Of a stretch of DNA of 6,292 nucleotides, positions 1 to 5,915 are shown in pieces. The stretch lies in assembly GCA_023428805.1 (NCBI GenBank), contig JAEYWW010000306.1:1-6292 (forward strand), in the 5' to 3' direction. The notes under the pieces are model-generated. The model did no database searches, was not told where the DNA came from, and saw only the letters and a list, made by a program, of their open reading frames with translations. The stretch is from Armatimonadota bacterium. GTDB taxonomy: Bacteria; Armatimonadota; Fimbriimonadia; Fimbriimonadales; Fimbriimonadaceae. Numbering within the stretch: position 1 is the stretch's first letter; every line of letters begins with the position of its first letter. The translations under genes were made by a program, and so were the position numbers.

Positions 1-937
1 CATAGAACTTTGCGATGTTGCGAAGCAGGCGGTTCTGAACGAAGACGCCTCCGAAATGTCCGGTGTCCATCCAGAGTGTTTTGGGGTTCCCGAGCTGGTC
101 GATCAAGAGCTGAGTGCAGTCGGGAGGGATGACCGTATCATGCTTTGCGCCAATCACGAAAGTTGGTCGAGGATCATCCTTGCGAAGAAATCGCCCCGGT
201 TCGACAGGTGCAATTTCCTCACGCACTTTTTCGATTGTGTATCCCTTGCGCCGAAGGGAATCCCGCTGCTCAACGACGCGAGAACTGCGCCACAGAATCT
301 GCGCCAGGTCCGATCCGCCAAGCATGAACGTGGCAGATTTGATCCTTTCGTCCGTTGCAAAGGTCATGATCGCGACGAGCGAGCCCAGGCTCGTGCCGCC
401 GACGGAAATCGCGTCTCCTTTGAATTCCCTGCGGGTTTGAATCCAGTCGATGACTCTTCGCGTGTCCATGACGCTTTGGGTCATGGTGCCGACCAGCTTG
501 TGGAGATCGGGCTGGATGGCGAGTTCGCCGGAGCGGTAGCCGGCCGGAGTGCGGTTGAGGTGATAGGGCAGGGGAGCGATCACCGCCGCGATGCCCCGAT
601 CATTGAGCATTTGAGCCAACCCTTCTTCAAGCCCTGTGTCGGTCGCGCCCCAGTAATGGAGGAGGATGACAACCGGAACCGGCGAAGATCGGAAGGGCAC
701 AAACGCCTTCATCGTATAGGAATCGTTGACCGGAATTCCGCTGGGAACCGCCGTTGTCATCGGCTGTTCGTAGGTTGCGCTGAATTCAGTTCGGGCGATT
801 TCGTGCCAGTTTGCAAATTCCGTCTGGGGAACCGGGCCATCAATGGGCGGAATGACTTGCGCTGGGGGAGTGTCCTGAGCCAAGCTGAAAGATGCCATGG
901 CCCCCGCCAGGAGAATCGCCGCCGTCCTCGCTCTCAC
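1..937 (-). CDS. Exported alpha/beta hydrolase (serine hydrolase), 3' end beyond the left edge
   Basis: The minus-strand frame is open from at least 970 to the left edge, with no stop in the window; from the GTG at 937 about 312 residues are visible. Seen: a signal-like N-terminus (RARTAAILLAGAMA, then SLA|QD); an oxyanion-type strand and turn VVILLHYWGA; the nucleophile elbow GTSLG with Ser183 (codon 389-391); an acid loop GAKHDTVIPP with Asp267; and DTGHFGG with His294. Order and spacing fit the alpha/beta hydrolase catalytic triad, so it is probably a periplasmic or secreted esterase/peptidase-like enzyme; the substrate cannot be read from sequence. Start choice is open: ATG 970 (longer n-region), GTG 937 (compact signal peptide) or ATG 898 (no signal peptide); none has a good Shine-Dalgarno. 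The 5' end overlaps the divergent repeat-protein gene. The family is well supported, the start is not. Confidence 0.85.
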   Translation of the reverse strand, partial: MRARTAAILLAGAMASFSLAQDTPPAQVIPPIDGPVPQTEFANWHEIARTEFSATYEQPMTTAVPSGIPVNDSYTMKAFVPFRSSPVPVVILLHYWGATDTGLEEGLAQMLNDRGIAAVIAPLPYHLNRTPAGYRSGELAIQPDLHKLVGTMTQSVMDTRRVIDWIQTRREFKGDAISVGGTSLGSLVAIMTFATDERIKSATFMLGGSDLAQILWRSSRVVEQRDSLRRKGYTIEKVREEIAPVEPGRFLRKDDPRPTFVIGAKHDTVIPPDCTQLLIDQLGNPKTLWMDTGHFGGVFVQNRLLRNIAKFY

Positions 938-2906
938 TCTGAGCGGCTTGAGCCAAGCCCAGGCTCCCATCTCGCTGGAAGAGAGCATGCGCGTGGCTCT
1001 TGGCGCGGCGGGCCTCTCCACAGAATCCGCGAGGTTTGATCCGAGCATCCTTCCATTCTATCGCCAAGCGGAGTTCACCACGCCATTTTTTCAGGCCGCC
1101 CACGCAGATGTTTGGCGCACGCCATTCCTCATGCAGAACCACAGAAAGCAGTTGTACGTGTCGGTAGACCGGCCGATTGAGGTGATTTCTGTAGCGAGTC
1201 GGATGCTGGGGGACGGCACACGCCGCGAACTGTTGGGGAACCCGATTTCAGGTTCGCTCCAGCGGGCCTCTGCTTCTGATTCGTTTCCCCGCGCCCTTCA
1301 GCGGATGGAGAAGGCGGGACTCATCAAAGGGCAGATTCCCTCTCCTGACCGAGTGCCGCCCGAAGTTCAGAAAGCCGCCGCGCTGCTGATCGAGGCCTCC
1401 ATGGATGCGGAGCCATACCGCAAGGCGGCGTTTGCTCAGATTCCGAATCTTGATGCAGAGTTTCGCCGCGAAACAAGCACTCTTCCTACGAGCGACGATC
1501 CCGAGGTTTACCAAAAGCTGCTCGCCTTCTATCGCAAAGTCGAGATGAACTACCTCTATGCGGCGGCGCAGGAGATTGCAGCGGCGTCGGTCGAAGCGCG
1601 GCGGATGATCGGAGTGGGCGGACGGTCCACCGACTATCTTTGGGAGGTTGAAACCGTGTGGGGCGTGATCCGGCTTTCGGGTCCAAATGCCAATGAGCAC
1701 GACCTGGCGCCCACTTTCATCCAGATCGACACGGGGGGAGATGACACCTACATCAACCCCGCCAGCAATCGGACAAGCACCAACTGGATTTCAATCTGCA
1801 TCGACACGGATGGCAACGACCACTACCTCTCCCATCCGGAACTCAAGAACAAGAAGATCACCGAGTGGCCTGATCGCATCCGCCACCGTGGACAGCCGGG
1901 ACCGGCCAGCGCGGCTTTCGGCATCTCCGTCCTGGCTGATTCGACCGGCAATGACACCTACCGCACCGCGAGATCGGGGTTGGGATCAGCCGTTTTCGGG
2001 TGCGCGATGCTGCTGGATTCCGAAGGGGATGACATCTACGATTCCTACGCGGATTCGCAGGGTTTCGGCAAGTTTGGGATTGGATTCTTGGACGATGGAA
2101 AAGGGAATGACACCTACACTGCCTTCACTCAATCCCAGGGCTGCGGCCTCACTCGGGGCTCGGGAATTCTTGTGGACCGAGGCGGCAATGACACCTACCT
2201 CGCCAACGATCAAGTGATCGACTTTCCTTCGGCCCAGAGCCCAGAACACAACATCAACATGTCGCAGGGCGCGGGCTATGGTGTTCGCAGCGACTATCTG
2301 ACGGGCCGAAGCCAGAGCGGCGGAATCGGAATCCTCTACGATGTTTCCGGCAACGACATCTACACCTGCGGAGTCTTCGGACAAGGTACGGGATATTGGG
2401 ACGGAGTGGGCGCGCTCTGGGACGATGACGGAGACGATCAGTACAACGGAGTTTGGTACGTCCAGGGAGCATCCGCCCACTTCGGCATCGGATATCTGGA
2501 AGATCTCAAAGGGCGCGATGTCTACAAAGCGTCCATGAACATGGCGCAGGGAGCGGGGCACGATTTCGGCTTGGGAATGCTTGTGGATCGCAGCGGCGAC
2601 GACGACTACACATCACCCAATCTCTCCCTCGGCGCAGGAAACGCCAACGGAATCGGGGTTTTTGTGGACATGATGGGGTCGGACAAATACAATGCGACCG
2701 GACTCTCCATCGGCCAGGCGAGCGAAGCACAGGCAGGCTCCCTCCGCGAGACCGCCTTCAGCCTCGGCCTCTTCATCGACCTCCAAGGAGTCGATGTTTA
2801 CGCTCCCGGCAAGCCCTATGCTCAGAACGCGCAGAGAACCGTGAACTGGAGAATCAAGAACGAACTGCCGCGAGAAAGCCAATTGGGAGTTTTTTGGGAT
2901 CGTTAG
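897..2906 (+). CDS. Secreted solenoid-like repeat protein with twelve DxxGxDxY repeats
   Basis: 669 residues. ATG 897 is the first in-frame start after a stop at 876-878 and directly opens a signal peptide (MAPARRIAAVLALTLSG, cleavage likely after SQAQA, residue 23). Residues about 24-270 look mostly helical and match no family I recognise. From residue 278 onward a motif D-x-x-G-[ND]-D-x-Y recurs, with its first Asp near residues 278, 303, 348, 374, 399, 427, 482, 509, 536, 564, 591 and 628, so commonly 25-28 residues apart with a few insertions. Between motifs the pattern is x-Q-G-x-G-x(3)-G-[IL]-G-[IFM]-L-x-D. The GNDTY core resembles the RTX/haemolysin calcium-binding nonapeptide, but at one copy per about 27 residues, which suggests one turn of a beta-solenoid per repeat, with the acidic loops possibly binding calcium (inference). 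Likely extracellular or periplasmic; no catalytic motif seen. The upstream purine stretch (GAAAG) is a weak ribosome site. It ends in TTAG, shared with the convergent gene. Confidence 0.88.
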   Translation: MAPARRIAAVLALTLSGLSQAQAPISLEESMRVALGAAGLSTESARFDPSILPFYRQAEFTTPFFQAAHADVWRTPFLMQNHRKQLYVSVDRPIEVISVASRMLGDGTRRELLGNPISGSLQRASASDSFPRALQRMEKAGLIKGQIPSPDRVPPEVQKAAALLIEASMDAEPYRKAAFAQIPNLDAEFRRETSTLPTSDDPEVYQKLLAFYRKVEMNYLYAAAQEIAAASVEARRMIGVGGRSTDYLWEVETVWGVIRLSGPNANEHDLAPTFIQIDTGGDDTYINPASNRTSTNWISICIDTDGNDHYLSHPELKNKKITEWPDRIRHRGQPGPASAAFGISVLADSTGNDTYRTARSGLGSAVFGCAMLLDSEGDDIYDSYADSQGFGKFGIGFLDDGKGNDTYTAFTQSQGCGLTRGSGILVDRGGNDTYLANDQVIDFPSAQSPEHNINMSQGAGYGVRSDYLTGRSQSGGIGILYDVSGNDIYTCGVFGQGTGYWDGVGALWDDDGDDQYNGVWYVQGASAHFGIGYLEDLKGRDVYKASMNMAQGAGHDFGLGMLVDRSGDDDYTSPNLSLGAGNANGIGVFVDMMGSDKYNATGLSIGQASEAQAGSLRETAFSLGLFIDLQGVDVYAPGKPYAQNAQRTVNWRIKNELPRESQLGVFWDR

Positions 2907-3241
2907 TTTGTTGAGTCGAAGACCGAACGGACAGGCACTTGATGGCCGGGGGAGATGATCTGCCAGGGCTCCTGTCGGCGGCGCTTTCTGCGGCGGTCGG
3001 TCTTCTGGGCCTCAATCGTGAGCACGGGAAGAGACTCCAACTGCGGATTCTCCACGGGAGATGATGGCTGCGGATCGGGCTGTGCGCTGGTGTGGACCAA
3101 CTCGTCCTCCCAGCCTTTTTCGCTCAGGCGAGGCATCAGCGCCATTCTGGGACCGAGGATGTAGAAGCCAAGCGCGATCAATCCGGCCGGAATGATCGCG
3201 GTCAGAAGCAGCGTTCTGGTCAAGCGCCACCAAAGCTTCAT
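2903..3241 (-). CDS. Small single-pass membrane protein, function unknown
   Basis: 112 residues. Residues 2-9 carry K2, R6 and R9, followed by a hydrophobic segment (about 10-30, LLLTAIIPAGLIALGFYIL), so an N-in, C-out bitopic or uncleaved-signal topology is expected. The soluble part contains an acidic/Trp patch (EKGWEDEL, 41-48), a Pro/Ser/Gln linker (54-67) and a strongly basic run RRRKRRR at 83-89 before EPWQIISPGHQVPV. The start is well supported: AAGGAGG lies 11 bases upstream of the ATG. The gene is convergent with the repeat-protein gene (stops overlap by 4 bp) and divergent from the DUF5107-like gene, 67 bp away. I do not recognise a family. Coding status rests on the good ribosome site, the coherent membrane segment and tight packing with its neighbours. 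Confidence 0.75.
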   Translation of the reverse strand: MKLWWRLTRTLLLTAIIPAGLIALGFYILGPRMALMPRLSEKGWEDELVHTSAQPDPQPSSPVENPQLESLPVLTIEAQKTDRRRKRRRQEPWQIISPGHQVPVRSVFDSTN

Positions 3242-3308
3242 GGATGGTCCAACCTCCTTCGCAGAGAGAAGCTATATTGTGAACCAGTTTTCCACCGAGT
3301 GAACATCC
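3242..3308. promoter_or_regulatory. Divergent intergenic region, candidate promoters for both flanking genes
   Basis: This 67-bp gap separates the starts of the membrane protein (minus) and the DUF5107-like protein (plus). It holds an AT-rich core at 3273-3278 (TATATT on plus; the same stretch reads AATATA on minus) that could serve as a -10 element in either direction. No convincing -35 box at 17 bp is visible for either strand, so this is inferred from gene arrangement and one weak hexamer. Confidence 0.3.
3253..3259 (-). promoter_or_regulatory. Strong Shine-Dalgarno for the 112-residue membrane protein
   Basis: On the minus strand the sequence reads AAGGAGG, 11 bases before the ATG at 3241. 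It is the best ribosome-binding match in the window and fixes the start of this small gene. Confidence 0.75.
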
Positions 3309-4991
3309 ATGCCCGCGCAAGTGTACGAGGAAGTCTGGAATATCGAGTGTCAGGGATTGGAGCCGGTCGCTGTTCAGCCCGGTTCGCGCAACCCGTCATT
3401 TCCCCTCGTTCCCCTGAGACGCACTCCTCAACGCACAATGCGCCAGCTCCGACTGGTGGTTCTCGAGAACAGCTATTTTCGTGCCGAAATCTGCCCCGAC
3501 CTCGGGGGGCGGCTGGCGGCTCTCTTCGACAAGCGCGTGGATCAGGTGATCCTCGCAAGGCCAGATTCTATTGCTCCCGTCCAAGGCGGCATCCGGGGAG
3601 TCGAATGGAATCACGGACTCCAGATCGCCGTCGAAGGCAGGCTGACCACGCTTGGCTCGGTCGATGTCCAGATCCGCGAGCCGGAAGAAGACGAACCCGC
3701 CGCCGCAATCTGCTTCGAGCGTGTTGTCGGCACGCCCTTGAGCTGGCATGCCTGCTGGAGCTTGGCCGAGGACGAGGCGGTGCTGCGTTTGGAAATCCAG
3801 CTCCTCAACCGCTCGCTTTTGCCCTGGAATGGAGATTGGGGGGTGAGATTGGGCGCATCCGATGGGCTGGTTGTCTTGAACGGAAACCAGCCTCACAGCG
3901 AGGGATATTTGAGCCTGTCTCCCCTGATGCCGACCGCGATCATGCCTCGGCGGACGAGCAGGCATCTGCTCGAAATTCATTCAGCCGCAGGAATTTCGGG
4001 AGCCGTTGTTTCACCTCTGCTGGCCGTCGGAACTGACGCGCAAACCTTGCAGATCGCTTCGGTCAAAACCCTCGCTTCGGTTGATTTTCGGCTCGAAACG
4101 GCTGACGGAGCCTTTGCGAGCGCGGTATTTCTTGCCCCGGACCATGTGCTCACCGCAGAGCTTCCCGCGCCTGTCGAGTCCTGGACAGCGACTTGCCAGG
4201 GTCAGGTGATCGCCTCCTTCCCGACTCCTGAGCCCGCGAAAACTTCCTTCTCCACCGCCGCCGAGGCATGGTTGAAGGAGGAAGGTGTCGAGGGTGAAGT
4301 TCAGGGGGCGATCCGAGATTGGCTGGCCGATCCGCTTCAGTCTTCCGTGCCCGAAATCCCACTCGTGATCGGTGCGGAGCATCTGCATTTCATGCTGCGG
4401 GCATTTGCGAACGCACGTCGGCAGGATTTTGCGGCCGCGATGGATGATCTTGATGACGCGCTTGGGTTCGCCGCGAATGATCCCCTGACCTGGTGGTTCA
4501 AGGCCGTTCTTCGTTCGCGCACCTCCCGGGAGGATGAGGAAAATCCCGAGCAGCTCAACGCGCATTTTCTTGCGCCTCTGGAGCCGTTGTTGAGAATTCA
4601 GAGCTTTCTGGATCAGGGAGCCGCCCAGGGACGGGAGCCGAATCCGCTGATGAAGCCGATTGCCGCTGATCCAGAAGTGTTGATGGATGCAGCGGAAATC
4701 CTGCTCTTATCAGGCATGAAGGAGCAGGCGACACTGCTTCTCGACGAAGTTCTGCGCCATCGCCCAATTCAGCGCGCGCACCTGGTTTTGGGCTGGCTCG
4801 CCCTGAGTCAGAAGACGATGGATTTCGAGGCCGCCCGCCATGCCCAATCCGCCGCAGAGATCGACCTGGAGCCGCCGTTCCCCAATCGTCCCTTTGAACT
4901 GACGGCCATCGCGGCCCTCCACCAGCGATTCCCTTCTTTCAAATTCGATCAGCTCCTGAAACTGCTCCCGGAGGCCAAAATCAGCTCCTGA
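3309..4991 (+). CDS. DUF5107-like (galactose-mutarotase-fold) protein with TPR-like C-terminal part
   Basis: 560 residues, no signal peptide or membrane segment, so probably cytoplasmic. Residues 53-69 read ENSYFRAEICPDLGGRL and residues 93-103 GGIRGVEWNHG, the two landmarks of DUF5107 (N-x-Y-x(6)-PxLGGR and a later GxEWN/GIEFN). Residues about 110-330 are strand-rich, as expected for a mutarotase-like beta-sandwich of the carbohydrate-binding type. Residues about 353-403 and 454-556 are helical with paired-helix spacing and small residues typical of TPRs (ANARRQDFAAAMDDLDDALG; AAEILLLSGMKEQATLLLDE). Known DUF5107 proteins with TPRs are often much longer (about 1000 residues, from memory), so this is a compact version. 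The role is unknown; carbohydrate recognition or processing is the family-level guess. Start ATG 3309 keeps an N-terminal segment (VYEEVWNIECQG) resembling the family's opening; the ribosome site (GAGTG) is weak. The stop TGA (4989-4991) lies inside a unit of the 20-bp repeat array. Confidence 0.85.
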   Translation: MPAQVYEEVWNIECQGLEPVAVQPGSRNPSFPLVPLRRTPQRTMRQLRLVVLENSYFRAEICPDLGGRLAALFDKRVDQVILARPDSIAPVQGGIRGVEWNHGLQIAVEGRLTTLGSVDVQIREPEEDEPAAAICFERVVGTPLSWHACWSLAEDEAVLRLEIQLLNRSLLPWNGDWGVRLGASDGLVVLNGNQPHSEGYLSLSPLMPTAIMPRRTSRHLLEIHSAAGISGAVVSPLLAVGTDAQTLQIASVKTLASVDFRLETADGAFASAVFLAPDHVLTAELPAPVESWTATCQGQVIASFPTPEPAKTSFSTAAEAWLKEEGVEGEVQGAIRDWLADPLQSSVPEIPLVIGAEHLHFMLRAFANARRQDFAAAMDDLDDALGFAANDPLTWWFKAVLRSRTSREDEENPEQLNAHFLAPLEPLLRIQSFLDQGAAQGREPNPLMKPIAADPEVLMDAAEILLLSGMKEQATLLLDEVLRHRPIQRAHLVLGWLALSQKTMDFEAARHAQSAAEIDLEPPFPNRPFELTAIAALHQRFPSFKFDQLLKLLPEAKISS

Positions 4992-5110
4992 CGAGCGAAA
5001 CCGTATCCTGGACCCCAAATTCGTCTCCTGACGAACAAAACCGCTTCCTGGATTGCACAATTGACTCCTGACGATCAGATCCGCTTCCTTGTGAACAAAA
5101 TTTTGTCCTG
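4966..5110 (+). repeat. Degenerate 20-bp tandem repeat array, seven units plus a start of an eighth
   Basis: TCC(T/C)(G/T) recurs at 4966, 4986, 5006, 5026, 5046, 5066, 5086 and 5106, an exact 20-bp step with no slippage. In the first seven units base 11 is always C and base 14 always A, giving TCCTG-N5-CaaAa-N5. Units alternate: those at 4986, 5026 and 5066 begin TCCTGACGA and mostly end CCGCT, while those at 4966, 5006 and 5046 begin TCCTGGA (TCCCGGA at 4966), so a 40-bp dimer is likely the higher-order unit. The first unit and the TCCTGA of the second lie inside the 3' end of the DUF5107-like gene. Function unknown; candidates are a protein-binding array on one DNA face, a mobile intergenic repeat, or structured RNA between convergent genes. 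Confidence 0.85.
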
Positions 5111-5144
5111 CTGAAGAGGACAAAATTTTGTTGGGCAGGAAGCG
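5082..5144. terminator. Long hairpin at the array centre, possible bidirectional terminator
   Basis: Bases 5094-5109 and 5117-5132 are perfectly complementary (16 bp, arms containing CAAAATTTTG and TCCT/AGGA) around a 7-base loop at 5110-5116. After a 4x4 internal loop, 5082-5089 pairs with 5137-5144 for another 8 bp. It lies between two convergent genes, where a bidirectional terminator would be expected. There is no clean U tract directly after the stem on either strand, so termination is an inference; each arm also contains the self-complementary CAAAATTTTG, allowing alternative folds. Confidence 0.45.
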
Positions 5145-5160
5145 ATTTTGACGAGCAAAG
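5111..5160 (-). repeat. Inverted continuation of the 20-bp repeat
   Basis: Past position 5113 the array reverses: the complement of the repeat start appears at 5116-5120 (GAGGA) and 5136-5140 (CAGGA), again 20 bp apart, and a degenerate CAAAG sits in phase at 5156-5160. The stretch 5137-5144 (AGGAAGCG) mirrors CGCTTCCT of 5082-5089. The array is therefore an imperfect large palindrome centred near 5113. Confidence 0.65.
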
Positions 5161-5174
5161 TTTTGCTTGGGCTG

Positions 5175-5216
5175 AAAAGGAAAGCAATCAGGCCCCGCTT
5201 CTGTTGCGGAGCCTGG
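5175..5216 (-). terminator. Intrinsic terminator of the STN-domain operon
   Basis: On the minus strand, about 20 bases after the stop at 5235, a stem is formed by 5215-5206 and 5198-5189 (ten positions, nine paired, one mismatch, GC-rich) with a 7-base loop, followed by ATTGCTTTCCTTTT. The stem plus T-rich tail right after the last gene of the operon fits rho-independent termination. Confidence 0.65.
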
Positions 5217-5234
5217 ATGGGATGAGTGGAGGGT

Positions 5235-5900
5235 TCAAGCCTTGGGTTTCAGCTCGATCAGGATCGTTTTGTTGTCCGTCTTGCTCCATTTGAGCCCGGC
5301 GGCGGTTGTGACCACATCAAGAGCATATTTCAACGATGTGTTGATGAGAAAGGCATCAATCTTGTACGCAGGCACATTCTCCTTCACCTCGATCTTGATT
5401 CCTGTCTGCTTTTCGAATTCCTGGAAGACCGAGCGCATGTCTGTGAGCGAGAAGCGCGTTGTCAGCATCTTCTGAAGCTCATCGTCCGTGAGCTTGCCGA
5501 GCGGCTTCGGGGTGGCGGGAGCCGGCTTCTTTTCCGGCTGCGGATTCGGGTTCGGCTTGGCGACGGCCTTCTTCTTCATGTAGATGATGCCGTTCTGAGT
5601 CTCCGACTCAAGCCCGGAAAGGTCCAAGATAATCGCCAGAGCTTCATCAAATTCAACATCATTGAGGCTCAGATAGAGCATGTATCTGACATTTGGATCA
5701 AGCACGAAGCTCTTTTTGGCTTGGGTGAAAAGGTCGAACAGAACATCCCGGACATCCTTGCCCTTAGAAGAAATCGTGACGAGGCCAGAGTCCTGCTGGG
5801 TGCTGACTTCGGACCCGCTCTTGGCTTCTCCCGAAGTCTGCGCGGCGGCCCAAACGGGCGCCAGTGCGAAGAGTGCGATGAGGGGAAGGATGCGTTTCAT
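5235..5900 (-). CDS. Exported protein with two STN/secretin-N-like domains
   Basis: 221 residues. Signal peptide residues 1-20 (MKRILPLIALFALAPVWAAA, cleaved before QT). Module 1, residues about 39-110: GLVTISSKGKDVRDVLFDLF, then VLDPNVRYMLYLSLNDVEFDEALAIIL, ending NGIIYMKK; this is the STN pattern (amphipathic strand, helix, 'v.l.l.nv...eAL..il..tgL', final strand) known from secretin and TonB-receptor N-termini. A Pro/Lys linker (about 111-134) leads to module 2, residues about 143-218: LTDMRSVFQEFEKQTGIKIEV, then LKYALDVVTTAAGLKW and KTILIEL. No secretin channel domain follows, so it cannot form the outer-membrane pore itself; a periplasmic adaptor or companion of a type IV pilus or type II-like secretin is the likely role (inference). 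AGGAG 8 bases before the ATG supports the start. It is the last gene of a minus-strand operon, 15 bp after its upstream neighbour. Confidence 0.85.
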   Translation of the reverse strand: MKRILPLIALFALAPVWAAAQTSGEAKSGSEVSTQQDSGLVTISSKGKDVRDVLFDLFTQAKKSFVLDPNVRYMLYLSLNDVEFDEALAIILDLSGLESETQNGIIYMKKKAVAKPNPNPQPEKKPAPATPKPLGKLTDDELQKMLTTRFSLTDMRSVFQEFEKQTGIKIEVKENVPAYKIDAFLINTSLKYALDVVTTAAGLKWSKTDNKTILIELKPKA

Positions 5901-5908
5901 GCTGGTTA

Positions 5909-5913
5909 CTCCT
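5909..5913 (-). promoter_or_regulatory. Shine-Dalgarno of the STN-domain gene
   Basis: AGGAG on the minus strand, 8 bases upstream of the ATG at 5900, between the upstream stop (5916-5918) and this start. It shows that the two genes are read from one transcript and settles the start. Confidence 0.75.
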
Positions 5914-5915
5914 GG

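Noticed and set aside
56..1039. Long plus-strand open frame of 327 codons at the left end
   Set aside because: It is antisense to the hydrolase frame, which shows a complete catalytic triad and a signal peptide. The plus-strand translation is Arg/Gly/His-rich with no recognisable domain and also overlaps the repeat-protein start.
1728..2800. RTX toxin or adhesin
   Set aside because: The GNDTY-like loops are spaced about 27 residues apart, not as tandem nonapeptides, and there is a Sec signal peptide instead of a C-terminal type I secretion signal.
3092..4036. Plus-strand open frame of 314 codons
   Set aside because: It overlaps the DUF5107-like gene in another frame, is rich in Arg/Ser/Pro as expected for a GC-driven shadow, and has no motif.
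4966..5160. CRISPR array
   Set aside because: The regular unit is 20 bp with no separate unique spacers, the conserved bases are scattered within the unit, orientation flips, and no cas gene is present.
4710..5187. Minus-strand open frames running through the 20-bp repeat
   Set aside because: Their repeating Cys/Ser/Phe text follows from the DNA repeat, and the period of 20 is not a multiple of three, so the repeat is not maintained as protein. One frame also overlaps the DUF5107-like gene antisense.
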